Shown here piece after piece: positions 43,444 through 53,186 of a stretch of DNA of 64,000 bases. Source of the stretch: Dermatophagoides farinae (Eukaryota > Arthropoda > Arachnida > Sarcoptiformes > Pyroglyphidae); NCBI RefSeq assembly GCF_024713945.1, contig NW_027461524.1, forward strand, positions 1 through 64,000, read 5' to 3'. The stretch's first letter is position 1, and each line of letters opens with the position of its first letter. The notes under the pieces are model-generated. The model did not search any database, was not told where the DNA came from, and saw nothing but the letters and a program-made list of their open reading frames with translations. A program made the position numbers and the translations under genes.

Positions 43444-43706
43444 ATGGCGCAAATAAAAATTACAATTAGTGATCGTTTGTCAAGGAAATGTGTTTTTAAA
43501 TGCTCACCGGATCTCACAATTGCGGAAGTAAAGAAACTCGCCAGCCCCTTGCTTAGTAAGTTAACCGTCTTGTGATAGCATAATTTTTAGATCTATCTCC
43601 CGAAAAAATGGTTTTTCAACGCCAAAACATAGTAATGAGGGATCAGCTTACGCTGAACGATTACGACTTTGAAGATGCTATTTTCTTTGAGTTGTATTAT
43701 CAATAA
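43444..43706 (+). CDS. UBL5: Ubiquitin-like protein Hub1/UBL5
   Basis: A 75-residue ubiquitin-fold protein in two small exons, 43444-43555 and 43591-43706, with a 35-nt intron (GTAAGTTAACC...TTTTTAG). The spliced product starts MAQIKITISDRLSRKCVFKC and ends DYDFEDAIFFELYYQ. The family pattern is NDRLGKKVRVKC near the start and DYEIHDGMNLELYYQ at the end, with the Tyr-Tyr pair and no diglycine. Hub1 binds Snu66 non-covalently and helps the spliceosome use weak 5' splice sites. The middle is divergent. The length matches human UBL5 (73 residues). Confidence 0.85.
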
Positions 43707-43832
43707 AATACTTTTTTTGTTTTGATAAAATTATGTTTAATGCGCACTTGCTAGAATGTCGCACTATCAAAACTATAGAAAACATACATACTATTAACCT
43801 TGTTTTTGAGTTTGTTTCAATTTGCTTAAAGA

Positions 43833-46800
43833 ATGACGAATCAAATTGTTTCCCATGAAGATTCTAATAGTAGTTTTATCAAGGATGTTGTATTTTTCAA
43901 AATCAATTTTACCGAATGGTTAAGCGAATTATGTAAAAAATGGGGTGCTATTGTTTATGATCATACAGGAAAAGTAATGATTTCCGCTTTCTGTTTATTT
44001 CTTTTGACTTTAATTGGATTTGTTCCTGGAATTCCAAATTGGCTCGAAGGTGCTTTTAATTTATATACACTGCCTAATACCGAGGCGCAAAAAGGTATGA
44101 TAATTCACGAAACGGTGTTTAATTCTACATTGTCACTACCAAATTTTTTGATTATTACTACTGACCCTCCTGGCGGCAATTTATTAACATGGGAAAACCT
44201 AGAAAAAGTTCAGGAAATTGATAATTTGATAAGAGGACGCATTTTGGATCCAATAGATGGAAAAAGAATCGCATTGCCGGCTCTTGATAAATATTTACCT
44301 AATCAAACTTCGAAAGGAACAATAGATATTAACAATTATGATACTCCTTACGCGAAGCACGGGTATAATTTACAGAAATACCGCTCCAAAGTTCATATAG
44401 ACAACATTTACGAAGATGATTACTATTTAACTTTTGAAGATATTTGTTATATAAGTCCATTTGGAAAATGTCAAATCATTTCTATATTTGAAATGGGTAT
44501 ATGGGATATCAAAAAAATGCTTCCTAAAAATGCGCCTCCAGAACTTTATATAATGAACGGATACATTTTTAATTCGGAAAAAAAAGCATTCGTTCCTGAT
44601 TTTGTGCTGGGAAATTACACTAGCTTTGAGTGTGAACGTGAGTTTCCTACTTCTGTATTATTGAATTTGTACTCGATGAACGAGTTGAGGCCGGGAAGTG
44701 ATTCAAACAATTCCATTGTGACATTAGACTGTGTCACTTCCGTTGAAGCTTTTAATTTTATTTATGAATTACATGACAAGCCTGAATATAGAATTCGTAA
44801 CTTTGCCTGGATGGACATATTCTACGACGTGCTAAGAAAGAATAAACATTATGATGGATTGTTATTATCCGCAAATTCTTTTAAGTCTAGAGATGATGAA
44901 TTGAGAAATAGTACTAGTGAAAGTAAAGATCTAATATTCGTAGTTTTTACTTTCTTATCAGTCATTGCTTATACTGCCTTTATGAATTTTAGTATTGATT
45001 TATACAAAAATAAATCCATCGCAGCGTTTGCAGGATCACTAAGTGCGTTATTAGGAATCGTATCGGGTTTTGGCTTTAGCAGTCTTGTTGGCGTTTCTTT
45101 TGTTCCTACTGCACTTGTCATGCCATTTTTAATAATGGGTATAGGTACTGATGACATTTTCGTTATAATAAATAACTACTCTTTGACTTACTTTGAACCA
45201 ACACCTCGTAAAAGATGTACAGCTACGATGAAAGATTGTGGTGTCAGTATTATTTTAACAAAACTAACTTCTCTGATTGCTTTCGCTGTTGGAATTAATA
45301 GTCCATACATTAGTATACGAAACTTTTGTATTTTTTCAATGAACGGTTTGCTTTTCAGCGTCTTTTATGAGTTAACAATTTTTCTTGGCGTTTTATTTTA
45401 TGAAGCCCGCCGTGAATTTGTTAGAACTACAAAAGTCTTTTCTTCTAAAGCAAGTAGAAAAAATGTTGAAATGATGGAAAATACAAATGCTATATCTACA
45501 TATAAAAACGAACTCACCTGTTATGATGTGATAAACGCGAAAGTCAATAAAGATTACGCAGATTCTACTAAATTCAAACCTATCTTAAAACCGAAATATC
45601 TTAACAGTTCAAAGACTAAAAGAACTTATAATTTAATAAAATGGTTAAGGAATGTTTCAAATTATAGTTATGAGCAAAGAGATTACCAATCCTTATCTCC
45701 TCTTAGTCCTTCAGCAATCAGATTGATAGTTGCTAAACGGCACCCAGCAATATATTCAGAACCTAAGAATAATGTAGGGAGTTTTTGGCGGACTTTAATC
45801 TCTAGGAAATATTGCGCATTTCTTCTAGACCCTGTTACCAAGATCTTTGTGTTATTGGCTTTTATTTTATTACTTGGAATGTCTATTTACGGTTTTATTA
45901 ATATGGAGTCCGGATTAGAACTCAAAGACTTATCTCCAAATAGTTCATATCTTCGACAGTATGATTATTTACAAGAACAATATTTTGGCAAATATGATAT
46001 CCCGGTGTTTATCATGTTTCCAAAACAAACTCCATGGTGGAATCAGGGAGCAATTAATGCTTTAAGAGTATTAGATGAACTAATCGGTAACAGTGAAGAA
46101 ACAAAGTTTTACAGCGATCCACTTACAAGAATGATAGATGATGATAGCATTAGGCATCTTTTTATTACCGAAAGTAAAGAAAGATTTGAATCTATTTTAT
46201 ACACTGAATTGTCTAAGCCCGGTGGCAAATACAAACAATTCCAAAATGATTTTATATTCGAAGGTAGAAACTTAATGTCATGGAAAATTACTTTGTTTCC
46301 CAAAGGAATGAAGTCGTCTCAAGAAAGAGCAAATTGGATGAAACTGATTAGAGAACAATGTGGACTAGTCGGTAATGCGGAGTTGTTAAAGGAATATGTA
46401 AGAAATAATGATAGCATATTAAATAAAAAATTCGACAAACATGAATCCTATTCCAGGTTTGCTTCAACCAATTTTTCGGTTATCAAATCTAAGCCGATGA
46501 TAGAAGACAGTGTGCAGTTTATTCCAATCATAGCTATTCCATGGAACTACATGATGCTTTTTTACGAGTCTGATCTTTATGTTTCTACGTCAGTTATAAG
46601 TTCAATCAGTACGGCAATTATAAGCATGCTAGTTGTTGCGTTAATATTGATACCTGATATTACAACAGGTCTGATTGTTTTGATAATGATGTTATTAATT
46701 GATCTGTCGGTTATGGGATTCATGTATTATTGGGATATAAAATTACAAATGATATCCATGATTTGTATCGTCATCAGCATTGGTTTTAGTATTGATTACA

Positions 46801-47933
46801 GTGCTCATATTAGTCATTCTTTTACGCACTGTCAAGGAAAGACAAAAAATTTTAAGAGTACAGAGTGTCTTGTTTTGATGGGGACGCCAGTACTTCACGG
46901 GGCTGCTTCTACTCTCGTTGGAATTCTTATATTAGGATTTAGTGAATCCTTCATTTTTCGACTTTTCTTCAAAATGTTAACCATGACGTTGGTATTCGGT
47001 ATATTGCACGGTTTAATATTATTACCAGTTATTTTGTCGTTAATTGGCAAAATGCCAAAAGTAGTAATTTTACCACCCAATAAATTTTTTGCGCGAATTT
47101 CTCATTCTGAACATGACAATGCGGATTATATTACAAACAAAGAAAACCAAGGGTATGCTTTTAATAAAGGTTATAACAAACAGTTGAAAAAATCTGAAAC
47201 TACAGATAAAATATGCGAAGATATAATTTCATGGCCTGAATGGGACATTGCTGCTCCTATTAAAATCGATTATGGCTCTAAACCATTGAATTCTGTCAGT
47301 AATAAATCGCCTATTAAATTATATTCAAGTGATCTGAAAGAATTAAATTCTAGTTTCGGGTTTATAAATAATGATAAATATAATTTAGAAGAAGGGGCCA
47401 TTGATGTTTGTAGCCAAGCAAGAGGTTCAGTTACTTCTAAAGCAGATAAAATCCACATTTGTTCGTTTCATGATTTGCAGAAAAGCTCATACAAGGCTAG
47501 TTCAACCATATCGCACATTCAGAAAAACACTGATGTAACTGCTAGTTTAAACATAATATCTGGTGACAATTATTCGACAATGATCCAGCCTAATGGTAAA
47601 TACGGTGTGAACTACGGAGATAGCACTGATTTTACTAATAACAACCGTTTAAATTTTCAAAAAGACCAATCTGCTTTACTTCCTAAACCAAACGTAATTT
47701 ACGGGCAGAATTCTGCCAATTTAACAAATTTAGACTTGAACCACAGTAATTTTTCACTAAATAAACAAAACTTTATTAAATTAAATAGAGATTTTGATGT
47801 TTCATCGGAAAAAAAGATAGATTATTTAAGTGACGTTTATGAACCAAGTTTAAACATAATACAAACATCTAACTCAGCCAATCGTAATATAAAATCTGTT
47901 TCTTACACCCCCAAAGTATCTTTGTATAAATAA
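43833..47933 (+). CDS. Patched/NPC1-like sterol-sensing membrane protein
   Basis: A 1366-residue RND-type protein with two six-helix halves. One helix near residue 50 precedes a large extracytosolic loop. The first cluster carries a sterol-sensing domain (FVVFTFLSVIAYTAFMNF, LVMPFLIMGIGTDDIFVIIN). A second loop follows a helix near residue 675, and the second cluster contains MISMICIVISIGFSIDYSAH and LHGAASTLVGILILGFSESF. GIGTDDIFV and IGFSIDYSAH are the paired Patched/Dispatched/NPC1 transmembrane-4/10 signatures with acidic residues for ion coupling. The C-terminal 310 residues are polar and disordered. Apicomplexan relatives (NCR1) control membrane lipid/sterol balance. The transported lipid here is unknown. 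Confidence 0.85.
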   Translation: MTNQIVSHEDSNSSFIKDVVFFKINFTEWLSELCKKWGAIVYDHTGKVMISAFCLFLLTLIGFVPGIPNWLEGAFNLYTLPNTEAQKGMIIHETVFNSTLSLPNFLIITTDPPGGNLLTWENLEKVQEIDNLIRGRILDPIDGKRIALPALDKYLPNQTSKGTIDINNYDTPYAKHGYNLQKYRSKVHIDNIYEDDYYLTFEDICYISPFGKCQIISIFEMGIWDIKKMLPKNAPPELYIMNGYIFNSEKKAFVPDFVLGNYTSFECEREFPTSVLLNLYSMNELRPGSDSNNSIVTLDCVTSVEAFNFIYELHDKPEYRIRNFAWMDIFYDVLRKNKHYDGLLLSANSFKSRDDELRNSTSESKDLIFVVFTFLSVIAYTAFMNFSIDLYKNKSIAAFAGSLSALLGIVSGFGFSSLVGVSFVPTALVMPFLIMGIGTDDIFVIINNYSLTYFEPTPRKRCTATMKDCGVSIILTKLTSLIAFAVGINSPYISIRNFCIFSMNGLLFSVFYELTIFLGVLFYEARREFVRTTKVFSSKASRKNVEMMENTNAISTYKNELTCYDVINAKVNKDYADSTKFKPILKPKYLNSSKTKRTYNLIKWLRNVSNYSYEQRDYQSLSPLSPSAIRLIVAKRHPAIYSEPKNNVGSFWRTLISRKYCAFLLDPVTKIFVLLAFILLLGMSIYGFINMESGLELKDLSPNSSYLRQYDYLQEQYFGKYDIPVFIMFPKQTPWWNQGAINALRVLDELIGNSEETKFYSDPLTRMIDDDSIRHLFITESKERFESILYTELSKPGGKYKQFQNDFIFEGRNLMSWKITLFPKGMKSSQERANWMKLIREQCGLVGNAELLKEYVRNNDSILNKKFDKHESYSRFASTNFSVIKSKPMIEDSVQFIPIIAIPWNYMMLFYESDLYVSTSVISSISTAIISMLVVALILIPDITTGLIVLIMMLLIDLSVMGFMYYWDIKLQMISMICIVISIGFSIDYSAHISHSFTHCQGKTKNFKSTECLVLMGTPVLHGAASTLVGILILGFSESFIFRLFFKMLTMTLVFGILHGLILLPVILSLIGKMPKVVILPPNKFFARISHSEHDNADYITNKENQGYAFNKGYNKQLKKSETTDKICEDIISWPEWDIAAPIKIDYGSKPLNSVSNKSPIKLYSSDLKELNSSFGFINNDKYNLEEGAIDVCSQARGSVTSKADKIHICSFHDLQKSSYKASSTISHIQKNTDVTASLNIISGDNYSTMIQPNGKYGVNYGDSTDFTNNNRLNFQKDQSALLPKPNVIYGQNSANLTNLDLNHSNFSLNKQNFIKLNRDFDVSSEKKIDYLSDVYEPSLNIIQTSNSANRNIKSVSYTPKVSLYK

Positions 47934-48013
47934 TAGTTACAGAAACATTTTGTTAGATATAATTGTTTTATTTATTTAGTCACATATTTATTTAAAACTA
48001 TGTATTTACGAGA

Positions 48014-49540
48014 TTAATCGAATAGCTCGTTAAACCTTGTGTCCTTAGCCACACTTACAGCAGCTTGTTTTTGTTTCTTAATTTTTTTAGTGTGTGAAAC
48101 CGGGGTATCGATAAAAGCTTTCAACTGAGCAGGTATTTCTTGTTTAGAAGGCAGATTTTCATTGTTTTTATTAATGCTGATGTTGTATGGATCGAGCTTA
48201 ATTTCTTTTTTGCGTCTATTTTCTATGAATTCATCGATTATTTCTTTTTCATCAATTATGTTAGCTTGCATGAGTAATTCTTGATGTTTGTTTTTGTTTA
48301 TTAAAAAGCCGTGATGATAAGGTATTACATTCTTCTGCACATCGACCAAGCTGAAACCTAAATTACGGATATCTCTGTGCGTGATGAAGACGAAGTCTGA
48401 ATATATTCGTTTGTTAACAGAAGAATCAATTTCGTCAACGACACAGTCGACAAACGGAATCCAAATAGGTGCTATTCCTATTGTTGGAACATAAAATAAC
48501 GCCATCTTTTGTGTGTTTAAACAGCTAAAGATCATTCCACTTCTTGGAAAATGTAGAACTGCATTTATACTTGCGATAGACGGAATCGAAACTATATTAT
48601 CCAAGTTGGGTGTTCCATTGTACTGGTAAACCTTGATATTGTTTATATCGCTACTTATGATTATTTCGTGTTCTCCAATATCTGAAAACGATTCTGAAAA
48701 ACGTACGTCAGTTATGGGCGAAATGATTTTATGATCCTTTATAAAAAGGGGTGTAGAAATGTCGTTTACATTAAACACGTAGACCTTTCCTAAATTAGTA
48801 CCAAATGCAATTTGGCTACTTTTTTCACTACAATCACAAGTGAGAAATTTGAGTGAGTTATCGTAATTTTCTTTTTCTGCGTGATTAAAAATATTAACGG
48901 GATCTAAATTATTGTTATCAAATATTTCAATTGTTCCAGTCACAGTGCCAGCAATTAATTTTTTACTAAGTTTATGGTAGGCGATACATCTAACGTCGTA
49001 CCCAACAGTTTCTAATGATTTCAAAAATTTACCTTCAGAAAGATCAATTCGTAAAATTAAATGATCTGTGGTTGCGATGTAAAGTATAGCGTCGTTTTTG
49101 TTATATAAAAGTTTAGTGCCATTGAAAGGAATACCGAATTTAAAAAAAAGACCCCCTTGGTCGTGAAATTCAAGCACTTTGTCACTTCGTAAAATGGCAA
49201 GTTTTTTGTAATCTTCGGTAAGCCAAATAAAATCTCTTATTTCAGAGTCGATTCTTCGAACGAACTTAATAGCTAATTCGTCCAAATCATAGACAAGTAA
49301 ATCTGGAGGATACATGCCTGAGACACCAAGATAACGTTTGTTTATTGTCAATCTAATTTGATTGCTATGCGAGGAAAATTGAAACCCCTGGAGTATTTCA
49401 AGTCTGTTCTGAAAATTGACATTTTTCTTCAGGCTTTGATTATTTTTTAGAGCGTCTTCAATAAACTCAGGTAAGGTTTGGTAAGCACTTAGCGTATATA
49501 CTTTGTTCCCATATGATATGATAACATCGGCGTGTGTCAT
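48014..49540 (-). CDS. ENP2: Enp2/NOL10 small-subunit processome protein
   Basis: A 508-residue WD-repeat nucleolar protein. Family-matching segments include FQNRLEILQGFQFSSHSNQI, YPPDLLVYDLDELAIKFVRR, then EIRDFIWLTEDYKKLAILRS and KVLEFHDQGGLFFKFGIPFN. These align with Enp2/NOL10 positions (RPRVRCYDTYQLSLKF, YSKIVFLHNDRYIEFHSQSG). The beta-propeller fills about residues 1-370. The C-terminal helical region and basic tail (HTKKIKKQKQAAVSVAKDTR) contact the SSU processome. It is a single intact exon. The gene lies tail-to-tail with the Patched-like gene, 80 bp apart. Confidence 0.85.
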   Translation of the reverse strand: MTHADVIISYGNKVYTLSAYQTLPEFIEDALKNNQSLKKNVNFQNRLEILQGFQFSSHSNQIRLTINKRYLGVSGMYPPDLLVYDLDELAIKFVRRIDSEIRDFIWLTEDYKKLAILRSDKVLEFHDQGGLFFKFGIPFNGTKLLYNKNDAILYIATTDHLILRIDLSEGKFLKSLETVGYDVRCIAYHKLSKKLIAGTVTGTIEIFDNNNLDPVNIFNHAEKENYDNSLKFLTCDCSEKSSQIAFGTNLGKVYVFNVNDISTPLFIKDHKIISPITDVRFSESFSDIGEHEIIISSDINNIKVYQYNGTPNLDNIVSIPSIASINAVLHFPRSGMIFSCLNTQKMALFYVPTIGIAPIWIPFVDCVVDEIDSSVNKRIYSDFVFITHRDIRNLGFSLVDVQKNVIPYHHGFLINKNKHQELLMQANIIDEKEIIDEFIENRRKKEIKLDPYNISINKNNENLPSKQEIPAQLKAFIDTPVSHTKKIKKQKQAAVSVAKDTRFNELFD

Positions 49541-49671
49541 ATTAATTATTGGTTATTCCAAGCCATATATTTGTGACTTGAAAATATAAAAAAAAAAAGA
49601 AATTTTTTGGCCGTAAGGCTTTGAATAAAATATTCTAATATTGCAGTTCTAGCTCGTTCACTTTGTTTCTA

Positions 49672-50427
49672 ATGACAGACCGGGTTTTATTAAATTTGTC
49701 TCATAATCTCGTTCCTGACCGACTATGGATTGCTATACCTGTGAAAAGAAATTTCACTATGAAGGAACTGAAACTTTTAGTTTCAGCTAGAACTGGATCT
49801 GACGAAAACTGTATTGAATTGTACAAAGTTGAAAACTTGGAAAAAAAAAGTTTATTAGACTCAGAGCATCCGTGTTCAGATCTAAACGACCATGAAACAA
49901 TTCACGTTGTTGACAGCAACCCTAACTCCATATTGTTGCAACTAAAAGAGAATCCCCTTGTCCAAAGATACAAAATAACGAGAGAGCAATACGAAAAGTC
50001 AGAAAAAACCGCCTACACACAAATAAAAGCATTAAGGGAGCAGTATTATAATTCCAATCGCGATACACATCAGTTTGACAATCAAAAAGTCGTAGAGCAT
50101 TGCAATCAAAGGTTTGGACTGGGCTCCGTTCAGCAAGTCATTGATGCGGGATTTTATATAAAAATTAATAACATCAATGTGAAAGGAATCATCAAATACA
50201 TTGGATATCCATCCAAATACATTCAAAAACTGTTCGATTTAGAATATAAGATAATATATGGGGTCAAGTTAAGTCAACCCGTGGGTCTATATGACGGCAC
50301 AGACGAAGACGGAATGTGTACTTTTGACTGTGAAGGAAAACAATGCGCAATATGTATTTTGCCAGAGGATGTTGAAATCATAAAAGACGCTTCTGAAGGC
50401 GATAATCCTGCGTTTACCTTTAATTAA
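49672..50427 (+). CDS. TBCB: Tubulin-folding cofactor B (CAP-Gly)
   Basis: TBCB assists alpha-tubulin folding. The 251-residue protein begins at ATG 49672 (MTDRVLLNLSHN). An N-terminal ubiquitin-like domain (about 1-90) is followed by VQRYKITREQYEKSEKTAYT, the VxRYxMTEExY linker typical of TBCB, a helix, and a C-terminal CAP-Gly domain (about 150-235, FGLGSVQQVIDAGFYIKINN, IKYIGY, IIYGVKLSQPVGLYDGTDED). The canonical CAP-Gly GKNDG is GLYDG here, so the lysine and asparagine that usually contact EEY/F tails are changed. The stop is followed after one base by the stop of the opposite-strand gene. Confidence 0.85.
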   Translation: MTDRVLLNLSHNLVPDRLWIAIPVKRNFTMKELKLLVSARTGSDENCIELYKVENLEKKSLLDSEHPCSDLNDHETIHVVDSNPNSILLQLKENPLVQRYKITREQYEKSEKTAYTQIKALREQYYNSNRDTHQFDNQKVVEHCNQRFGLGSVQQVIDAGFYIKINNINVKGIIKYIGYPSKYIQKLFDLEYKIIYGVKLSQPVGLYDGTDEDGMCTFDCEGKQCAICILPEDVEIIKDASEGDNPAFTFN

Positions 50428-50428
50428 A

Positions 50429-50935
50429 TCATTGAATGATGTTTTGAAATACATTGTCAGGCAAATCTTTTAAGTCAAAAATTTCTATGTTGTTTTCTAA
50501 CTTAATACCCGTATCTATGTTTTTCTACGCCAAATATGATTTATTGAAAAAAAAACATACCATTGTGAATTCGGATAACTTGTTGACTTCCTCAATATGC
50601 TTCTTTAAGATTCTGCAATGCTTTTGCGCTAAAATTTCACATTCCTGTATATCATTGCTTATTAATTTAGTGAACAAATCGTTTTTTGTCGAAGCAAAAA
50701 AACTCAAATCGTCTTGAGTTATGTTTCTCGAAATGTGAATAGGGTGATCGCCAGATCCGTTGTGGGCAGAAAAACGTTTTTCAAGCTTGTCCATTAAATA
50801 ACCCTGTTTTTCGATTATATGAAATCTTCCGGTCCATATATAATTTTTGGCAATAGATATGATGTAAATATATGTAAAAAAAAATAAAAATAATTTTCTT
50901 TTTATAAAATAGAAAAAATTTAAACATTTAACCAT
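50429..50935 (-). CDS. Small hypothetical protein, two exons
   Basis: A 156-residue protein of unknown function. Exon 1 (50561-50935) joins exon 2 (50429-50524) across a 36-nt intron (50525-50560, GTATGTTTT...GTAG). The splice is frame-compatible and replaces a poor tail by KNIDTGIKLENNIEIFDLKD. The N-terminus is hydrophobic (LNFFYFIKRKLFLFFFTYIY), consistent with a signal anchor if ATG 50935 is used. An internal Met (MDKLEKRFSAHN) would give a soluble protein. The middle is helical and polar (NDIQECEILAQKHCRILKKH). The last base of its stop codon lies one nucleotide from the stop of TBCB. Confidence 0.55.
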
Positions 50936-51729
50936 ATAATGACAATAACTTTATTTTTTAAAGTATTCTATAATTTATAGAATTACTAGACACTGTTTAA
51001 CATTCGATAAGTTCATTATAAAATCTAGATTCTGAAAGTTATCTAGGGATAAGAAAACTGTTTATATTTTTAAATGAAAAAGTATTTTGATTAAAAGTGT
51101 CAAAAGAAATCTTAAGAGGCTTTTTGGGTGTATAAACATTATTAAATATTGTTATATTAACCGAAAAACTCTTCAAGTAACTGAGATTGAAACTTCAAAG
51201 CTATCTAGCGAACAAAATGGTAGCAAGTCACCATGGTAATTCACTAGCATAAAATGGTTTATATGTGCTATGGTAAGCACGAATTTTTTAAGATATACAT
51301 GAAAAGTAATTGATATGTTTTAATCATGATGATTCATGTATATTTATTTAATTAATTAATCAAATTTTGATTTTTCAAAAAGAGTTTACTTATAGTTCCG
51401 TCAGAAATTTACCGAGACTAAAATAATTTTCGATTCACTGCGTAAAACACCTAATCGTTGAATTTGACATAGAAGCGTAGGCATTAACAATTAGTTGTGA
51501 GATAGAATTTACTTAGGGGTGGGTGTTGTTAGACTCAAAGGTAATAACAATGTCTGGATAATAATATGAGATACAGAGATAAAGTCATGTCAGTAGAAGA
51601 ATTCAATTCTGGAATTTGTTCAGATCTATTTTTTGATAGCGTTTTGTTTTTATTAATCTCGGCTACTAGGTTGGGTTCTATTTAAGTAGAATGTGGCATG
51701 TATAGGACGTCAGATATGTTAACTAACAG
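50936..51729. other. Largest gene-free stretch of the window
   Basis: Almost 800 bp separate the start of the small hypothetical gene from the 3' end of the transporter gene, both on the minus strand. I see no open frame of useful size and no tRNA. The sequence is less uniformly AT-rich than other spacers. It contains short palindromes, such as TTAATTAATTAA near 51,349-51,360, and a CATGGT repetition near 51,230-51,275. It could hold a non-coding RNA or a long 3' UTR/promoter. I cannot decide from sequence alone. Confidence 0.4.
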
Positions 51730-53010
51730 CTATAAATCTTTGAATAAAACTTTACTCTTGGAGAAAATATGGTTACCTACTAAGACCGATGAGAATAACA
51801 GAATATTAATGAGTCTGTTGAATTTGATAGAGTATCTTTCAGGAATGTTTGCGTTGACTTGGCCGACCAAATAATCGAAACATAGAGAATGTAAGGATAT
51901 TCTTAGAGCAGTACTTATAGAATCAAACAAAATCTTAAACTCTTTGAATTTGCGGCATAAGCGGATTGCGTAAATAGATCCGAAGAAATATAACAAGTAA
52001 AAGAATAAGAGGAAGTATTTGTTTAATTTGTTCCTGAGTTTGCTGTTGATGTCGAACATGATGAAAACAAATCTTGTGAAGTAGCCTGAGATTGAATTCA
52101 AAGATAAGGGAATGGCTGAAAGCAATGGGTAAATACCAGGGTAAATTATGAAGTTAGTTGTGTTCAGCAGGAAAATCATAAGAAGATACCACTTGACACT
52201 TAAGACGAGAGATAACATAGTTTTCTTAGAGTTGACTATCACAGTTTCGTCAATGGGAGATAACTGATTTCTTTCTTCATCTTCCGTGTCGACAAGTTCT
52301 TCATATTCAACATTGATTTCTTTCATTTGAACTACACCGTAATCGGAGTAAGAAACGAAAATATAAGAAGCGATGAAAGTTTGAAAAGTAGCGAATATAA
52401 AAATAAAGTTGGCGACAAAGAACTCAGAAACACCGAAAAGCTTTACAACAGTTTGCATTAGTTTAGAAAATTGGAACTCAGAACTTGCCATATCGGTGTT
52501 GACGGAGAAGAAAAGCGATAAGAGTATAAAACAGAACGCCATGTTGAATAATAAGCAACCGTAGTCAGCGTATTTTGCATCATGAGGGTTCTTTATTAAT
52601 GGTGTTATAGCGGTAGCGTCCAAAGTTGATGCTAACCCGAAAAAAAAACCACATAATTTGAAAAGTCTGATCAATGTTTTGATGTGTGTTGATTTCGTCA
52701 TTCCTAAGCAGATACTTAATACAATAAGACCAATAGCCTTTAAGATCATCGATGTGTGCATATTGTGCAAAGGGTTTCTGTAGTAACAGGCTAACAAAGA
52801 GCTAAAAAACATTCCAAAGTCGAGGTACTGGAGAGTCTCAAACAAATTTCTTTTGAATTCGTTTATTTGGCAGTGAGGCTTATCGTCTAAACTAGTGCAA
52901 AAGTTTGAAGCAAACAAAAATTCAGAGACGTTCGTATATGCATTAAGTAGGGTTTCCTGCGAGGTTCCTACCAAAAGATAAAAACTTTTTCGCTTCAAAG
53001 AAGTTAACAT
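51730..53010 (-). CDS. Multi-spanning membrane protein, possibly ENT nucleoside transporter-like
   Basis: A 426-residue protein with about 10 hydrophobic segments split by an acidic cytosolic loop near residues 235-260 (EYEELVDTEDEERNQLSPID), the two-block layout of equilibrative nucleoside transporters. The block after the loop, NTTNFIIYPGIYPLLSAIPL and then GYFTRFVFIMFDINSKLRN, resembles ENT helices 7 and 8 (FPxxxPxx, RFVLFNxFDxxGR). The N-terminal half has FFFGLASTLDATAITPL, also ENT-like. The similarity is weak and I give the family as tentative. Apicomplexans depend on ENT proteins for purine uptake. It is a single exon. Confidence 0.4.
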   Translation of the reverse strand: MLTSLKRKSFYLLVGTSQETLLNAYTNVSEFLFASNFCTSLDDKPHCQINEFKRNLFETLQYLDFGMFFSSLLACYYRNPLHNMHTSMILKAIGLIVLSICLGMTKSTHIKTLIRLFKLCGFFFGLASTLDATAITPLIKNPHDAKYADYGCLLFNMAFCFILLSLFFSVNTDMASSEFQFSKLMQTVVKLFGVSEFFVANFIFIFATFQTFIASYIFVSYSDYGVVQMKEINVEYEELVDTEDEERNQLSPIDETVIVNSKKTMLSLVLSVKWYLLMIFLLNTTNFIIYPGIYPLLSAIPLSLNSISGYFTRFVFIMFDINSKLRNKLNKYFLLFFYLLYFFGSIYAIRLCRKFKEFKILFDSISTALRISLHSLCFDYLVGQVNANIPERYSIKFNRLINILLFSSVLVGNHIFSKSKVLFKDL

Positions 53011-53186
53011 CTTTACTATGATTATGATTTAAAAAATTTTTTATTTTTATGAGACAAAAAATAATTATACATATTTTTGCGAATTCGAAAATTTGTACTG
53101 TCGTAAGCTAAAAATTTAAGAGAAATTTTGGAACTATTATAATACTAATTATAAATCAAGATATATTAGGTAAATTTTATTTTTGT

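Noticed and set aside
51573-51579. ACAGAGA resembling the U6 snRNA core
   Set aside because: The flanking bases lack the U6 AGC triad and the conserved sequence downstream; a chance heptamer.
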